A DNA stretch of 10,588 nt from Sphingomonadales bacterium (GCA_016872225.1 VHAW01000056.1:1-10588); one strand, 5' to 3'. Shown: positions 1 through 8,050, counted from the stretch's first letter. Translations and numbers: made by a program. Notes: generated by a model from the letters alone, not told the origin.

Positions 1-34
1 GATTTATGCCTTTAGGGATTTAAGAACGGCGAAA

Positions 35-2614
35 TTACATCCCCTTCAGCTGCCTGAGCCTGTCCTCCAGGTGATGGAGATCGGAATAGAGGACTTCGCG
101 GGGCTTGGAGCCCTCGAATCGTCCCACAATACCGGCAGCTTCTAGCTGATCTATCAAACGACCAGCCCTGGCATAACCTATCGTCATGCGCCGTTGAAGT
201 AAGGAGGTCGACCCCTGCTGGTACTGCACCACCATTCGTGCGGCCTCGTCAAACAACGCATCTCTCGTGGTTGAATCACCATCACCGGCAGAACCCCTGT
301 CTGATTCCGGATCCTTAACTTCTGGAAGTTGAAAGGCGGTTGGATAGCCGTTTTGATCCCCTATGAAATCGCAGACAGCTTCCACCTCCGGAGTATCTAC
401 AAAAGCACATTGCAGACGAATCACGTTGGACGAAAGTGAAAGCAACATATCTCCACGCCCCACCAATTGCTCAGCACCACCGGTATCGAGAATAGTTCGG
501 CTGTCAATTTTAGAGCTAACCTTGAAGGCAATTCTTGCGGGGAAATTCGCCTTAATAGTGCCTGTGATGATATTGACTGAAGGACGTTGGGTCGCAACAA
601 TTAAATGTATTCCTACGGCTCTTGCCAACTGTGCTAACCGCGTAATAGGAAACTCTATTTCCTTCCCAGCCGTCATGATCAAATCTGCAAATTCATCAAT
701 TATAACAACAATATATGGCAGATAACGATGCCCTACGGATGGCGGTAAACGTCTCTTTCGGAATTTGGTATTGTACTCAACCAGGTTGCGAACCTGCGCG
801 TCTTTGAACAAATCATAACGCATATCCATTTCAACGCCTAAGGCATTCATGGTTTGAACAACTTGCTGGGTATCCATAACAATGGAGTCTTCGCTGTCAG
901 GCAAACAAGCCAGAAAATGCTTTTCAATACGCCTAAACAACGAAAGCTCCACCTTCTTAGGATCCACTAAAACAAATTTCAGTTCACTCGGATGCTTTTT
1001 GTAGAGCAGCGATACCAAAATGGAGTTGATCCCCACCGATTTACCCTGCCCTGTGGCGCCAGCTATAAGCAAATGAGGCATCTTGGTCAAATCCGCGACA
1101 TAAATTTCATTGGAAATCGTTTTGCCCAAGGCAATAGGTAATTCCATGTCGGCCGTCACAAAACGATCCGAGGCAAGCATACCCCTCATCCCCACCAATT
1201 CCTTGTTTTGATTGGGCACTTCGATTCCAACCGTGCCTTTGCCAGGCATAGGGGCGATAATACGTATTCCTAAAGCCGCCAAACTAAGCGCAATGTCATC
1301 TTCTAAGTTTTTGATCCGAGAAATACGAACCCCTGCGGCCGGTATGACCTCGTAAAGAGTCACCGTAGGGCCAACCGTAGCTTTGATTTTCTCGATTTCT
1401 ATGCCATACTGTCTAAGAGTGACCACGATTTGATCTTTGTTGGCCTCCAATTCCGCCGCATTAATTTGAACCTTGCCCTGAGCGTGTTCCGCTAATAAAT
1501 CCAAGGTTGGGTAACGGTATCCGGACAAGTCCAACTTGTGATCGTAGAGTTCACTCTCGCTCAATGCTACAGTATGGGCATCGGCAATGGCTTCCTCTGC
1601 ATCCGGTACCGCCACTTCCATATCCCCAATCTTCCCAGTTTTGACCCAATCGGACGAATCTTCATCAAGAGATTCGGATCCCAAATCCGCCTGGTCCACC
1701 GTCAATTGATCCAAAGACTCCAACTCTGCAACATTTTGTTCCGCAAATCCGTGTCCAGGTATTTCAGAATCTAGGTCTTGAGAGGAGCGTTCAACCCGTC
1801 TTTGCTCTCCGGAATTAGGATAAAGCAAGGAGGGATCGGCTCCATCGGAAGCATCGACGACGGTACCCGTTGATGAGGAATCCATAGGTTCTATAACCGA
1901 AGCTAGCGATTTCCTCCATAAAGTAGGCCATTGAAGTCGTTTATCAAATTGAATAAGATACCAAGCAAACCAATAACCGGCCAATGCTAGACCTGCTCCA
2001 ACCTTCCCCGCAAATCCACAAATCCAATCCGACACAAAATTTCCGAAAGCCCCACCCCAAGGAAAATCTTGCGGCCAAACAACATGAAGGAAAAAAGAAA
2101 GTGTTACGGATATCGTTGAGGCCATCCACAAAGCTTCCACTCCTCTTGAAATTAAATATACCTTGAATTCTGCAAATAGACACTTTAGTCCCAATAACAA
2201 AACCCAAAACCATAACAACAAAACGCTAATCCCCCAACCTCGGTACACCGTCCAATGCCCCAAAAAGGCGCCGAAACGGCCCAGCCAATTTTCAGCCTTC
2301 TGATCATCGTTTATCAAGTGGATCCAAGACTGATTATGAAACAAACTCTGGTCTTCTCTCCAAGTCATGGTGTACGATACCAAGCCCAAAATCCATCCTG
2401 CAGCGATTATCAACACCAAGGTCCCAACCCCGGTTAGGAAAGTCGTGTTCTCCCAAAACTTCCAAGAGAACCCCTGAGCAGCCCCAATCTTTCCTTTGGA
2501 GGACTTTTGACTTGCAGTGGCTTTACCGCTTCCCCCCGATGCGCCAGAAAGGGTTTTCACCGATTTTTGAACGGATGGGGGAGCAGGTCGAAGGGTATTG
2601 GGAGGCACCCTCAA
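35..2614 (-). CDS. ftsK: DNA translocase FtsK/SpoIIIE family, cell division and chromosome segregation
   Basis: Membrane-anchored ATP-driven DNA pump that clears chromosome ends from the division septum. In the 859-residue product, residues 1-50 are a Ser/Lys/Gly-rich basic tail. About four membrane segments follow (roughly 57-83, 127-148, 161-179, 204-222), with the motif TMTWREDQ after the first, typical of Bacteroidota FtsK. An acidic Ser/Asp/Glu-rich linker spans about 243-355. The alpha/beta motor has Walker A GATGQGKS at 519-526, Walker B VVIIDEFADL at 636-645 and the conserved ATQRPSVNIITG region at 674-685. A C-terminal gamma winged helix lies at about 785-845 (QRRMTIGYARAGRLIDQLE). 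No ATG lies upstream in frame before a TAA at 2671-2669, and the next in-frame ATG falls at the end of the first membrane helix. The start must therefore be non-ATG: TTG at 2614 (used here), GTG at 2608, or less likely CTG at 2626. It lies 14 bp after the M28 gene and is the last gene of the cluster seen here. The family is certain; the start is not. Confidence 0.96.
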   Translation of the reverse strand: MRVPPNTLRPAPPSVQKSVKTLSGASGGSGKATASQKSSKGKIGAAQGFSWKFWENTTFLTGVGTLVLIIAAGWILGLVSYTMTWREDQSLFHNQSWIHLINDDQKAENWLGRFGAFLGHWTVYRGWGISVLLLWFWVLLLGLKCLFAEFKVYLISRGVEALWMASTISVTLSFFLHVVWPQDFPWGGAFGNFVSDWICGFAGKVGAGLALAGYWFAWYLIQFDKRLQWPTLWRKSLASVIEPMDSSSTGTVVDASDGADPSLLYPNSGEQRRVERSSQDLDSEIPGHGFAEQNVAELESLDQLTVDQADLGSESLDEDSSDWVKTGKIGDMEVAVPDAEEAIADAHTVALSESELYDHKLDLSGYRYPTLDLLAEHAQGKVQINAAELEANKDQIVVTLRQYGIEIEKIKATVGPTVTLYEVIPAAGVRISRIKNLEDDIALSLAALGIRIIAPMPGKGTVGIEVPNQNKELVGMRGMLASDRFVTADMELPIALGKTISNEIYVADLTKMPHLLIAGATGQGKSVGINSILVSLLYKKHPSELKFVLVDPKKVELSLFRRIEKHFLACLPDSEDSIVMDTQQVVQTMNALGVEMDMRYDLFKDAQVRNLVEYNTKFRKRRLPPSVGHRYLPYIVVIIDEFADLIMTAGKEIEFPITRLAQLARAVGIHLIVATQRPSVNIITGTIKANFPARIAFKVSSKIDSRTILDTGGAEQLVGRGDMLLSLSSNVIRLQCAFVDTPEVEAVCDFIGDQNGYPTAFQLPEVKDPESDRGSAGDGDSTTRDALFDEAARMVVQYQQGSTSLLQRRMTIGYARAGRLIDQLEAAGIVGRFEGSKPREVLYSDLHHLEDRLRQLKGM

Positions 2615-2628
2615 AAATAAGCCCAGAA

Positions 2629-3648
2629 TTAACGGTACAGCACCTGCAGTAGGGTCTGACCTACTGCTTTAAGGGTACGCTTTGAAACAATGTCGATCTT
2701 ATCCCCGCGCGTATGCCAATGCGGCGGAAATCCTGTGCCACCCTCGGATCGCAAATCAATGATATCCACCATTGGGATACCAGCCATCGTATTGACATAA
2801 TAGTGGTCATCGGTGACCGGCTGACATGAAACCGAAACAAACAAATCTCCATAACCCAAGGCCTGTGCCTTCTGCCAGATTTGGCGAGTCCATTCTGGTG
2901 CGAATTGAAGGGAATGCCCTTCCCAACAAAAGCGAGCATCCGCAGCCCCCACCATATCCAGTAAAATTCCTTTGGCTGCCCTGTATCCTGCTAAGTGAGG
3001 ATGCTTGGACCAATACTGGGCCCCAATACCATAGGAATCCTTGACCTCTGAAACCCCGTAATCTTCCAAATCAAAAAAAACAAGGTCAACCCCTATATCC
3101 TCCGGCAATGAATCCAAATGCCTGCTCAATTCCAACAAAACTGCTACCCCCGAAGCACCATCGTTCGCCCCATCAAAAGTTGCTTTAGGCAACAGCAGAT
3201 CCATATCGGCCACGGGTCTTGTATCCCAATGTGCCGCAAGAATTATACGCCTTTCGGCCTTTGAATGCAGCGAAGCAATAAGGTTACGCATTTCAAAAGT
3301 CTTCCCATCATACATGGTTAATCGTTCCTTCTGCTCAATAACGTGAAGACCACGATGCTTTAATAATTGGACCATCCAATCCCCACATTCCCTATGAGCT
3401 TTGGTGCCTGGGATTCGAGGGCCAAAAGAAACCTGCCTTTCAACCCAAGCCAGCGCAGAGTCCCCCTGAAAATCAGGAACCGAGATCGTAGGATATTCCG
3501 TAACGACTGGTTGAGGATCCATCCTATCCTCCTTCTCTTCCCAACGGCAGCTTTGCGAAATTACGATACCCAGTAGAGACGATATCATTAGGATAAAAAG
3601 TAACTTCCTCAACGGCATGCCCTTAATTTTCAAACTAAAAAATCCCAT
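2629..3648 (-). CDS. M28-family metallopeptidase / glutaminyl-peptide cyclotransferase-like exported protein
   Basis: Predicted zinc enzyme outside the cytoplasm. The best match in memory is the mammalian-type glutaminyl cyclase branch of family M28, which turns N-terminal Gln into pyroglutamate; an aminopeptidase role cannot be excluded. In the 339-residue form starting at 3648, visible motifs are HWDTRP (His140), a zinc-ligand Asp163 in GANDGASG, the acidic pair Glu195-Asp196 in FFDLEDYG, Asp231 in LLDMVGA, and His312 in PHWHTRGD. A hydrophobic segment (LLFILMISSLLGIVIS) is followed by a Cys, so it is an exported protein, perhaps a lipoprotein with a poor lipobox (SQSC). Start choice: ATG 3753 would overlap cysS by 68 bp and adds only residues that look like read-through of the cysS end. 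ATG 3648 has an A/T-rich upstream and a 37-bp gap. ATG 3618 is also possible and gives a more compact signal peptide. Confidence 0.87.
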   Translation of the reverse strand: MGFFSLKIKGMPLRKLLFILMISSLLGIVISQSCRWEEKEDRMDPQPVVTEYPTISVPDFQGDSALAWVERQVSFGPRIPGTKAHRECGDWMVQLLKHRGLHVIEQKERLTMYDGKTFEMRNLIASLHSKAERRIILAAHWDTRPVADMDLLLPKATFDGANDGASGVAVLLELSRHLDSLPEDIGVDLVFFDLEDYGVSEVKDSYGIGAQYWSKHPHLAGYRAAKGILLDMVGAADARFCWEGHSLQFAPEWTRQIWQKAQALGYGDLFVSVSCQPVTDDHYYVNTMAGIPMVDIIDLRSEGGTGFPPHWHTRGDKIDIVSKRTLKAVGQTLLQVLYR

Positions 3649-3652
3649 TATC

Positions 3653-3671
3653 TTAACACATGAACTGTTAA
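3653..3671. repeat. Interrupted palindrome TTAACA-N7-TGTTAA in the cysS-M28 gap
   Basis: Perfect 6-bp inverted repeat with a 7-nt spacer, lying 15 bp after the cysS stop and 5 bp before the preferred M28 start. As RNA it would be a weak A/U-rich hairpin without a T tract, so it is not a standard terminator. As DNA it could be a small operator dyad. With only 37 bp of gap a chance occurrence is possible, and the function is unknown. Confidence 0.3.
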
Positions 3672-3685
3672 TATCCTGAGGCCAA

Positions 3686-5260
3686 TTAACCCAAAGACCA
3701 TCGGCTACCCTCCTTATCGTCCATAACCTTAATCCCTGCTTCGTTGAGGGCATCCCGGATCAAGTCGCTTTGGGCCCAGTTCTTGGAGTCTTTGGCCTGT
3801 TGTCTCAAATCCAGAATCAATTTCATAGACGCCTCCAAAGCAGAACTCAACGACGTATCGGAAACCTCATCGGATAGATCAAATCCGAGAATGTCCGTAA
3901 CATAAACTTTGACCTTTGTCTTTAAGTCATCCCAATCGGCTGGAGAAACCACAATCTTCCCTGACTTCACGGTCTGAAATTCATTCAACAATTCATAAAC
4001 TAAAGCAATCAAGACTGGGGTATTGAGGTCATCATTTAAGGCAGTCTGTGCTTTGGCTTCAAACAATGTTGAATTTAATAAACCTTCTAGTCCGGGCCGC
4101 GTTCCCTGCCTTTTATGGGAGTGAGTAACTGAATGTGCCTCTGATTTAACAGGGTTGTAAGCCAACAACTCCTTAAGCCCTTGAACCCATCGCTTATAGC
4201 CTTTGGCAGAAGCTGAAAGTGCGGAATCGCTAAAATCCAAGGTGCTGCGGTATTGCGCTTGCAGAATAAAAAATCGTATACTCAATGGATCATAAGCCTG
4301 CGACAGCAGCGGATGAGTGCCAGCAAACAAATCATCTAAATTAATAAAATTATCAAGAGACTTACCCATCTTCTGACCATTGATGGTGACCATGTTGTTA
4401 TGAACCCAGTATCGGCAAGGGGCACAGTTGTGACAAGCCGTTGTTTGAGCGATTTCGCTTTCGTGGTGAGGAAAAAGCAAATCCATACCACCTCCATGGA
4501 TATCAAAGGGAGCGTCAAGGTACTTCACCCCCATCGCTGAACATTCGATATGCCATCCCGGAAAGCCCTGTCCCCAAGGCGAATTCCAACGCATGATATG
4601 TTCCGGTTCAGCGTTCTTCCACAAAGCAAAGTCTTCGGGCTTTCGCTTCTCGGACTGACCCGCCAAAGCCCTGCGCTCGTTACCAGCCCCTGCCACCAAT
4701 TCATCCACCACCCGACCCGACAAGACCCCGTAGGGATACTTTAATCGATAGGCTTCCAAGTCAAAGTACACCGACCCGTTGGACTCATAGGCAAAACCTT
4801 TGCGGATAAGCCCTTCGATCATTTCAATTTGCTCAGGTATATGCCCGGAGGCCCTCGGCTCTATAGATGGAGGTTGATTGCCTAACAAATCCATCGCCTT
4901 GTGAAAAGCAAGGGTATAAAGCTGAACCAACTCCATGGGCTCCTTTTTCTCCAACCTTGCTCTACGGGCAATCTTGTCTTCCCCTTCGTCCGCGTCGTCC
5001 ACCAGGTGACCAACATCTGTAATGTTACGGACATAACGAACCTTGTACCCTAAATATCTCAGATACCTGTTTAGCACATCAAAGGTCACATAGGGCCTCG
5101 CATGTCCAAGATGGGGTGCGCCATACACCGTAGGACCGCATACATACATCCCCACATGCGGGGGCCTTAAAGCCACAAAAGGCTCCTTGGTTCTGCTTAA
5201 AGTATTGTAAAGGTGCAAAGATTCCTTGGCAAGAGATTCAGAAAAAGTGGACTGGCGCAT
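3686..5260 (-). CDS. cysS: Cysteinyl-tRNA synthetase (class I)
   Basis: Charges tRNA-Cys with cysteine in the cytoplasm. The product has 524 residues, somewhat longer than the roughly 460-500 usual in the family. The opening LHLYNTLSRTKEPF and CGPTVYGAPHLGHARPYVTFD are classic CysRS, with the HIGH-type motif HLGH at 50-53. Expected zinc ligands are all present: Cys41, Cys240 (GWHIECSAM), His265 and Glu269 (FPHHESEIAQ). The KMSKS loop reads KMGKS at 297-301, as I recall from other Bacteroidota. The anticodon/helical region includes ALNDDLNTP near 408-416, preceded by a low-conservation stretch at about 362-395 that may account for the extra length. The C terminus IKVMDDKEGSRW matches the usual CysRS end. 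A short Cys-rich segment CHNCAPC at 276-282 sits between the zinc site and the KMGKS loop. The ATG at 5260 follows the upstream gene by 29 bp. It is essential unless duplicated elsewhere. Confidence 0.98.
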   Translation of the reverse strand: MRQSTFSESLAKESLHLYNTLSRTKEPFVALRPPHVGMYVCGPTVYGAPHLGHARPYVTFDVLNRYLRYLGYKVRYVRNITDVGHLVDDADEGEDKIARRARLEKKEPMELVQLYTLAFHKAMDLLGNQPPSIEPRASGHIPEQIEMIEGLIRKGFAYESNGSVYFDLEAYRLKYPYGVLSGRVVDELVAGAGNERRALAGQSEKRKPEDFALWKNAEPEHIMRWNSPWGQGFPGWHIECSAMGVKYLDAPFDIHGGGMDLLFPHHESEIAQTTACHNCAPCRYWVHNNMVTINGQKMGKSLDNFINLDDLFAGTHPLLSQAYDPLSIRFFILQAQYRSTLDFSDSALSASAKGYKRWVQGLKELLAYNPVKSEAHSVTHSHKRQGTRPGLEGLLNSTLFEAKAQTALNDDLNTPVLIALVYELLNEFQTVKSGKIVVSPADWDDLKTKVKVYVTDILGFDLSDEVSDTSLSSALEASMKLILDLRQQAKDSKNWAQSDLIRDALNEAGIKVMDDKEGSRWSLG

Positions 5261-5261
5261 G

Positions 5262-5287
5262 GGTTATCAATGACGGCAAAAATAACC
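5262..5287. repeat. Inverted repeat GGTTAT-N14-ATAACC directly before cysS
   Basis: Perfect 6-bp arms separated by 14 nt, filling the 29-bp gap between the EEP gene stop and the cysS start codon. The cysS-proximal arm ends one base before the ATG at 5260, so a hairpin in the mRNA would sit on the ribosome landing region. There is no T tract and no room for a T-box, which would be much larger. The hairpin is weak and chance is a real alternative. Confidence 0.3.
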
Positions 5288-5289
5288 TT

Positions 5290-6585
5290 TTATCGGCCCA
5301 GCACCGCCACCAGCGGATAATGGTCCGAATACCGAAGCTGCACAACTTCATGAGACTGAATGGGGAAACGTGGGTCTATCATGATATGATCAATTCGAAA
5401 ACTCGGAAAACCACGAGCATAGGTATTTCCCATTCCCTTGCCTTTGCGTACAAAACTGTCATCCAGCTTGTCCTGTATGCGGTTAACGGTGTAGGAATAA
5501 GGCAAATCATTAAAATCTCCCGTGACCAACAAAGGGTATGGTGAACCATCCATGAACTCCTTGATTTTATGGGCTTGCTCGGCACGAAGCCTGGCGCTTG
5601 ACACAATTTTACGTAGAATTCCTTTGATCGTCCTTTGGGAACTGTCATTTTGCAGATCTAAGGTGCGAATCGGACCTAGCTCCGGTGGAGAAATCCTATT
5701 GGAGGCCAAATGAAGATTCAACCAACGCAGGGTATCCTCAGCCAAGAGAATATCGGCCCACATCATACCCCCATTATGACCAGGCTCACCGAGATTCTGA
5801 TAACCGAAATTCAGCACCGGTCTCCTTGTCAGCATCACCATGCCCCCTACCCATGTCGTCAAATGATCAGATTCTGCATGAACGCGTTCTCCTCCCTTGT
5901 GGCGGAGGCGGTTGGAATCAGCGGAAAAATTAGCATCCAGAGAAAGTAGAAAAGACCGCCGTTTGACATCCTGGCCTATCATAGTGTAACCTCTCAAGCC
6001 TGGATGAAGCATCAAACTTCTTAAAACATCGGGTCGGTTAGGCTCCCAACTGATAAAGTCTTGCAGGCCGACCAAATCCGGTTGAACCACATTAAGCAAC
6101 TTGATCAAAAAATCCCTTGAAGAGGAAAGAGGTTTGGACGACTCCTCTAGGGCATCTGGATACCGGAAAAACCCTACATTGTACGAAATAACTTTCCACT
6201 GCTTTGTAGAATTAGGCAGATTTGAGTGAATCTCCCCTTGAATCAACGCTTGAGTATACAACGCACCGTCCTCGGACAAAGACCCATGCCACCAAACAGG
6301 ATGTACCCGAAATCCCAACGCCAACACTGCCAAAGAAATCCAAAAACGATGATTCTTTCGCAAAATCCATAACACCGCACAAGCGATAAGCCCTATGAGC
6401 AGCGGATAATACAAGAACCCTACCAAGGCCAGGGGTGCAAACCACCGCGGATCTAGCCAAGGAATTGCATAAACTCCCAACATACCCAAGGCCAACAAAA
6501 GGTTAATAGCAGTCAGTGTGGCGCGCAACCCGTTCCAAAGGAAATTCGCTTTGGATCTTAGGGACGATGATACTGGTCGAGCCAT
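5290..6585 (-). CDS. Membrane-anchored endonuclease/exonuclease/phosphatase (EEP) family protein
   Basis: A 431-residue product with three N-terminal hydrophobic segments (about 22-42, 49-75, 80-95) followed by an EEP-fold catalytic domain (about 129-431), probably outside the cytoplasmic membrane. Active-site motifs appear in family order: ISYNVG (Asn136), VGLQDF (Gln175-Asp176), LNLHL (His292), GDFNDLP (Asp357, Asn359), RIDHIMID (Asp399) and YSDHYPL (Asp421, His422). The fold covers DNases, phosphodiesterases, sphingomyelinases and inositol phosphatases; nothing here fixes the substrate. The metal-binding Glu usual in the LQE motif is Asp (176), a conservative change. The ATG at 6585 overlaps the end of the upstream rhomboid gene by 28 bp, implying translational coupling; the next Met (36) would cut into the first membrane helix. 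Genes of this type sit beside paired rhomboid genes in many Bacteroidota, but the joint role is unknown to me. Confidence 0.9.
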   Translation of the reverse strand: MARPVSSSLRSKANFLWNGLRATLTAINLLLALGMLGVYAIPWLDPRWFAPLALVGFLYYPLLIGLIACAVLWILRKNHRFWISLAVLALGFRVHPVWWHGSLSEDGALYTQALIQGEIHSNLPNSTKQWKVISYNVGFFRYPDALEESSKPLSSSRDFLIKLLNVVQPDLVGLQDFISWEPNRPDVLRSLMLHPGLRGYTMIGQDVKRRSFLLSLDANFSADSNRLRHKGGERVHAESDHLTTWVGGMVMLTRRPVLNFGYQNLGEPGHNGGMMWADILLAEDTLRWLNLHLASNRISPPELGPIRTLDLQNDSSQRTIKGILRKIVSSARLRAEQAHKIKEFMDGSPYPLLVTGDFNDLPYSYTVNRIQDKLDDSFVRKGKGMGNTYARGFPSFRIDHIMIDPRFPIQSHEVVQLRYSDHYPLVAVLGR

Positions 6586-7388
6586 AGTTTTTCACTTGAT
6601 TTCAACGATGCAAATCCGCTTTTTGAAATTTTGTCCAACAGACGATCGGTTTCGGCTTGGATAAAGATGGGATCCTTGGGATCACGGCTTGGTATTTTCC
6701 GCCCGGCTCCCGAACCCCATTGGGGAAGCCATCTTTGGCCCTGTAGGTAGCGCAGATAACCCCAACCCCACAAAGCTCCTCCAAGATGCGCCCAATGCCC
6801 CCCAGAATTGGCAAAAAACAACCCTGCAACAACATACAAGGCCATAGCAAGGCCTAGCCAACGTAATCGAATCGGTAAAATTCCAAACAACCTTATCTCA
6901 AAATCCGGGGCTAGCAGGACCGATGCCCAGAAAAACGCCATCACCGCAGCGGAAGCCCCGAACAGAGGAGACCCTGTCTGGTATTTTTCAAAACCACCCA
7001 TGGTCCACCATAGCGGTAATCCTGTTCCCAACCAAAATAGCAAAGCCCCAGCAAACGCACCCCCCCCGTAAAACATCAAGATCACTCGTTGTCCCAAAAA
7101 CCCAACTAAAAACTGAGCTGCCCAATAAAACAACAAGATATTCCATAACAAATGCCAAAAATCTTTCTGACTTACCGAATACGTAAGCAAGGTCCATGGC
7201 TTCCCAAGCCATTGAATAGGATCTGGCGGCAACGCCATCCATTCAAGGAAACCCCATCCGGTGCTTGGCATTGAAGACATCCATAAGGCTGTGAAAACAA
7301 TGATATTGATTGCAATCAATCGTTCAATCCAGCCCCAGCGATACCAAAAGGCACGAGCGTCGTTCACAAGGTTAGAACCTTGCCTCAT
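6558..7388 (-). CDS. Rhomboid-family intramembrane serine protease with C-terminal tail
   Basis: Predicted six-helix membrane protease cutting substrates within or near the membrane; substrate unknown. ATG at 7388 is chosen because it forms an ATGA overlap with the upstream rhomboid stop codon; a TTG two codons earlier (7394) is the alternative. In the resulting 276-residue protein, the oxyanion-hole pair is His79 and Asn83 (HLLWN), the nucleophile is Ser146 in GASAA, and the catalytic His is His201 in HWAHLGGALWG. All match GlpG-type rhomboids, so it should be active. After the last helix (about 198-215), a soluble tail carries TDRLLDKISKSGFASLKSSE (about 247-266), which I recognise as the short C-terminal domain common on Bacteroidota rhomboids (DUF6576-like, recalled and not searched). 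It has an unusually high Trp content. It is the second of two adjacent rhomboids and its end overlaps the EEP gene by 28 bp. Confidence 0.94.
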   Translation of the reverse strand: MRQGSNLVNDARAFWYRWGWIERLIAINIIVFTALWMSSMPSTGWGFLEWMALPPDPIQWLGKPWTLLTYSVSQKDFWHLLWNILLFYWAAQFLVGFLGQRVILMFYGGGAFAGALLFWLGTGLPLWWTMGGFEKYQTGSPLFGASAAVMAFFWASVLLAPDFEIRLFGILPIRLRWLGLAMALYVVAGLFFANSGGHWAHLGGALWGWGYLRYLQGQRWLPQWGSGAGRKIPSRDPKDPIFIQAETDRLLDKISKSGFASLKSSEKLWLDQYHRP

Positions 7389-8044
7389 CCCCAATTTGTA
7401 TCAACACGCCGAAACCAGCGAACCATCGCAAAGCCAAAAAACATACCACCAAGATGCGCAAAATGAGCCACATTATCGGCTGGATTGGCTTCAAATGCCG
7501 CAAATAGTTCAAAGGCGATGTACATCATCGCAAGGTATTTGGCCTTGACCGGCAAAAAGAAGAAAAGATAGAGGTAGCTGTTAGGAAACATAAACGCAAA
7601 GGCAATCCATATCCCTGCAACGGCCCCGCTCGCTCCTATAATATTTAGATTTAGATCCTCGATCCGTAACGATTCTGGTCGTATATCCTTCAAGAAAACG
7701 ACCAAATAATGCAAAAAGGCGGCACCAATCCCAGCCACCAGATAAAAAATCAGAAATCGTGATGACCCCCATACATTTTCAAGAATACTCCCGAACATCC
7801 AAAAAGAAAACATATTAAACAACAAATGTTCAAGATTACCGTGCATGAACAAATGAGTCAAGGGTTGCCAAAAGGCAAAGGCCTTGGAGCCAGGAATATG
7901 CATTCCCAAAACATCTATCAAGTTCACACCAAGACTTGTCTTTAACACATAAGTTCCCAAATAACAAAGGCCGTTGATTATAACGATGTTTTTAACCACC
8001 GGTGGAAGGAATTCAAACCTTCCAGGGCTAATTGAATTACTCAT
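7385..8044 (-). CDS. Rhomboid-family intramembrane serine protease (first of tandem pair)
   Basis: The 219-residue product is compact with about six membrane helices (roughly 18-37, 68-88, 97-118, 134-153, 157-184, 194-210). The rhomboid active site is complete: His73 and Asn77 in HLLFN, Ser139 in GASGA, and His197 in HFAHLGGMFFG. It is predicted to cleave single-pass membrane proteins in the inner membrane; no substrate can be read from the context. It starts at ATG 8044, 6 bp after the mutL stop, and ends in TGA overlapping the ATG of the next rhomboid (ATGA), so the two are probably translated together. The two rhomboids are clearly diverged outside the active-site motifs, suggesting an old duplication rather than a recent one. 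Unlike its neighbour it has no soluble C-terminal tail. Confidence 0.95.
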   Translation of the reverse strand: MSNSISPGRFEFLPPVVKNIVIINGLCYLGTYVLKTSLGVNLIDVLGMHIPGSKAFAFWQPLTHLFMHGNLEHLLFNMFSFWMFGSILENVWGSSRFLIFYLVAGIGAAFLHYLVVFLKDIRPESLRIEDLNLNIIGASGAVAGIWIAFAFMFPNSYLYLFFFLPVKAKYLAMMYIAFELFAAFEANPADNVAHFAHLGGMFFGFAMVRWFRRVDTNWG

Positions 8045-8050
8045 GCAGCA

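Noticed and set aside
1..34. Start of another gene after ftsK
   Set aside because: No ATG on the minus strand and no readable coding signal in 34 bases; it is simply spacer at the window edge.
363..725. 120-codon plus-strand open frame within ftsK
   Set aside because: Mirror of the conserved FtsK motor and Walker B region; no motifs of its own.
1765..1890. Ser/Asp/Glu-rich low-complexity stretch of FtsK as a possible inserted domain or frameshift
   Set aside because: A variable acidic linker between membrane and motor domains is normal for FtsK and the frame stays open on both sides.
3649..3753. Longer M28 protein starting at ATG 3753
   Set aside because: It would overlap cysS by 68 bp and place 35 unrelated residues before a signal peptide; the extra residues come from another frame of the cysS end.
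5261..5289. T-box riboswitch before cysS
   Set aside because: The gap is only 29 bp, far too short, and T-boxes are not expected in Bacteroidota.
7389..7394. TTG start two codons earlier for the tailed rhomboid
   Set aside because: The ATG at 7388 makes a standard ATGA stop/start overlap and is the stronger choice.
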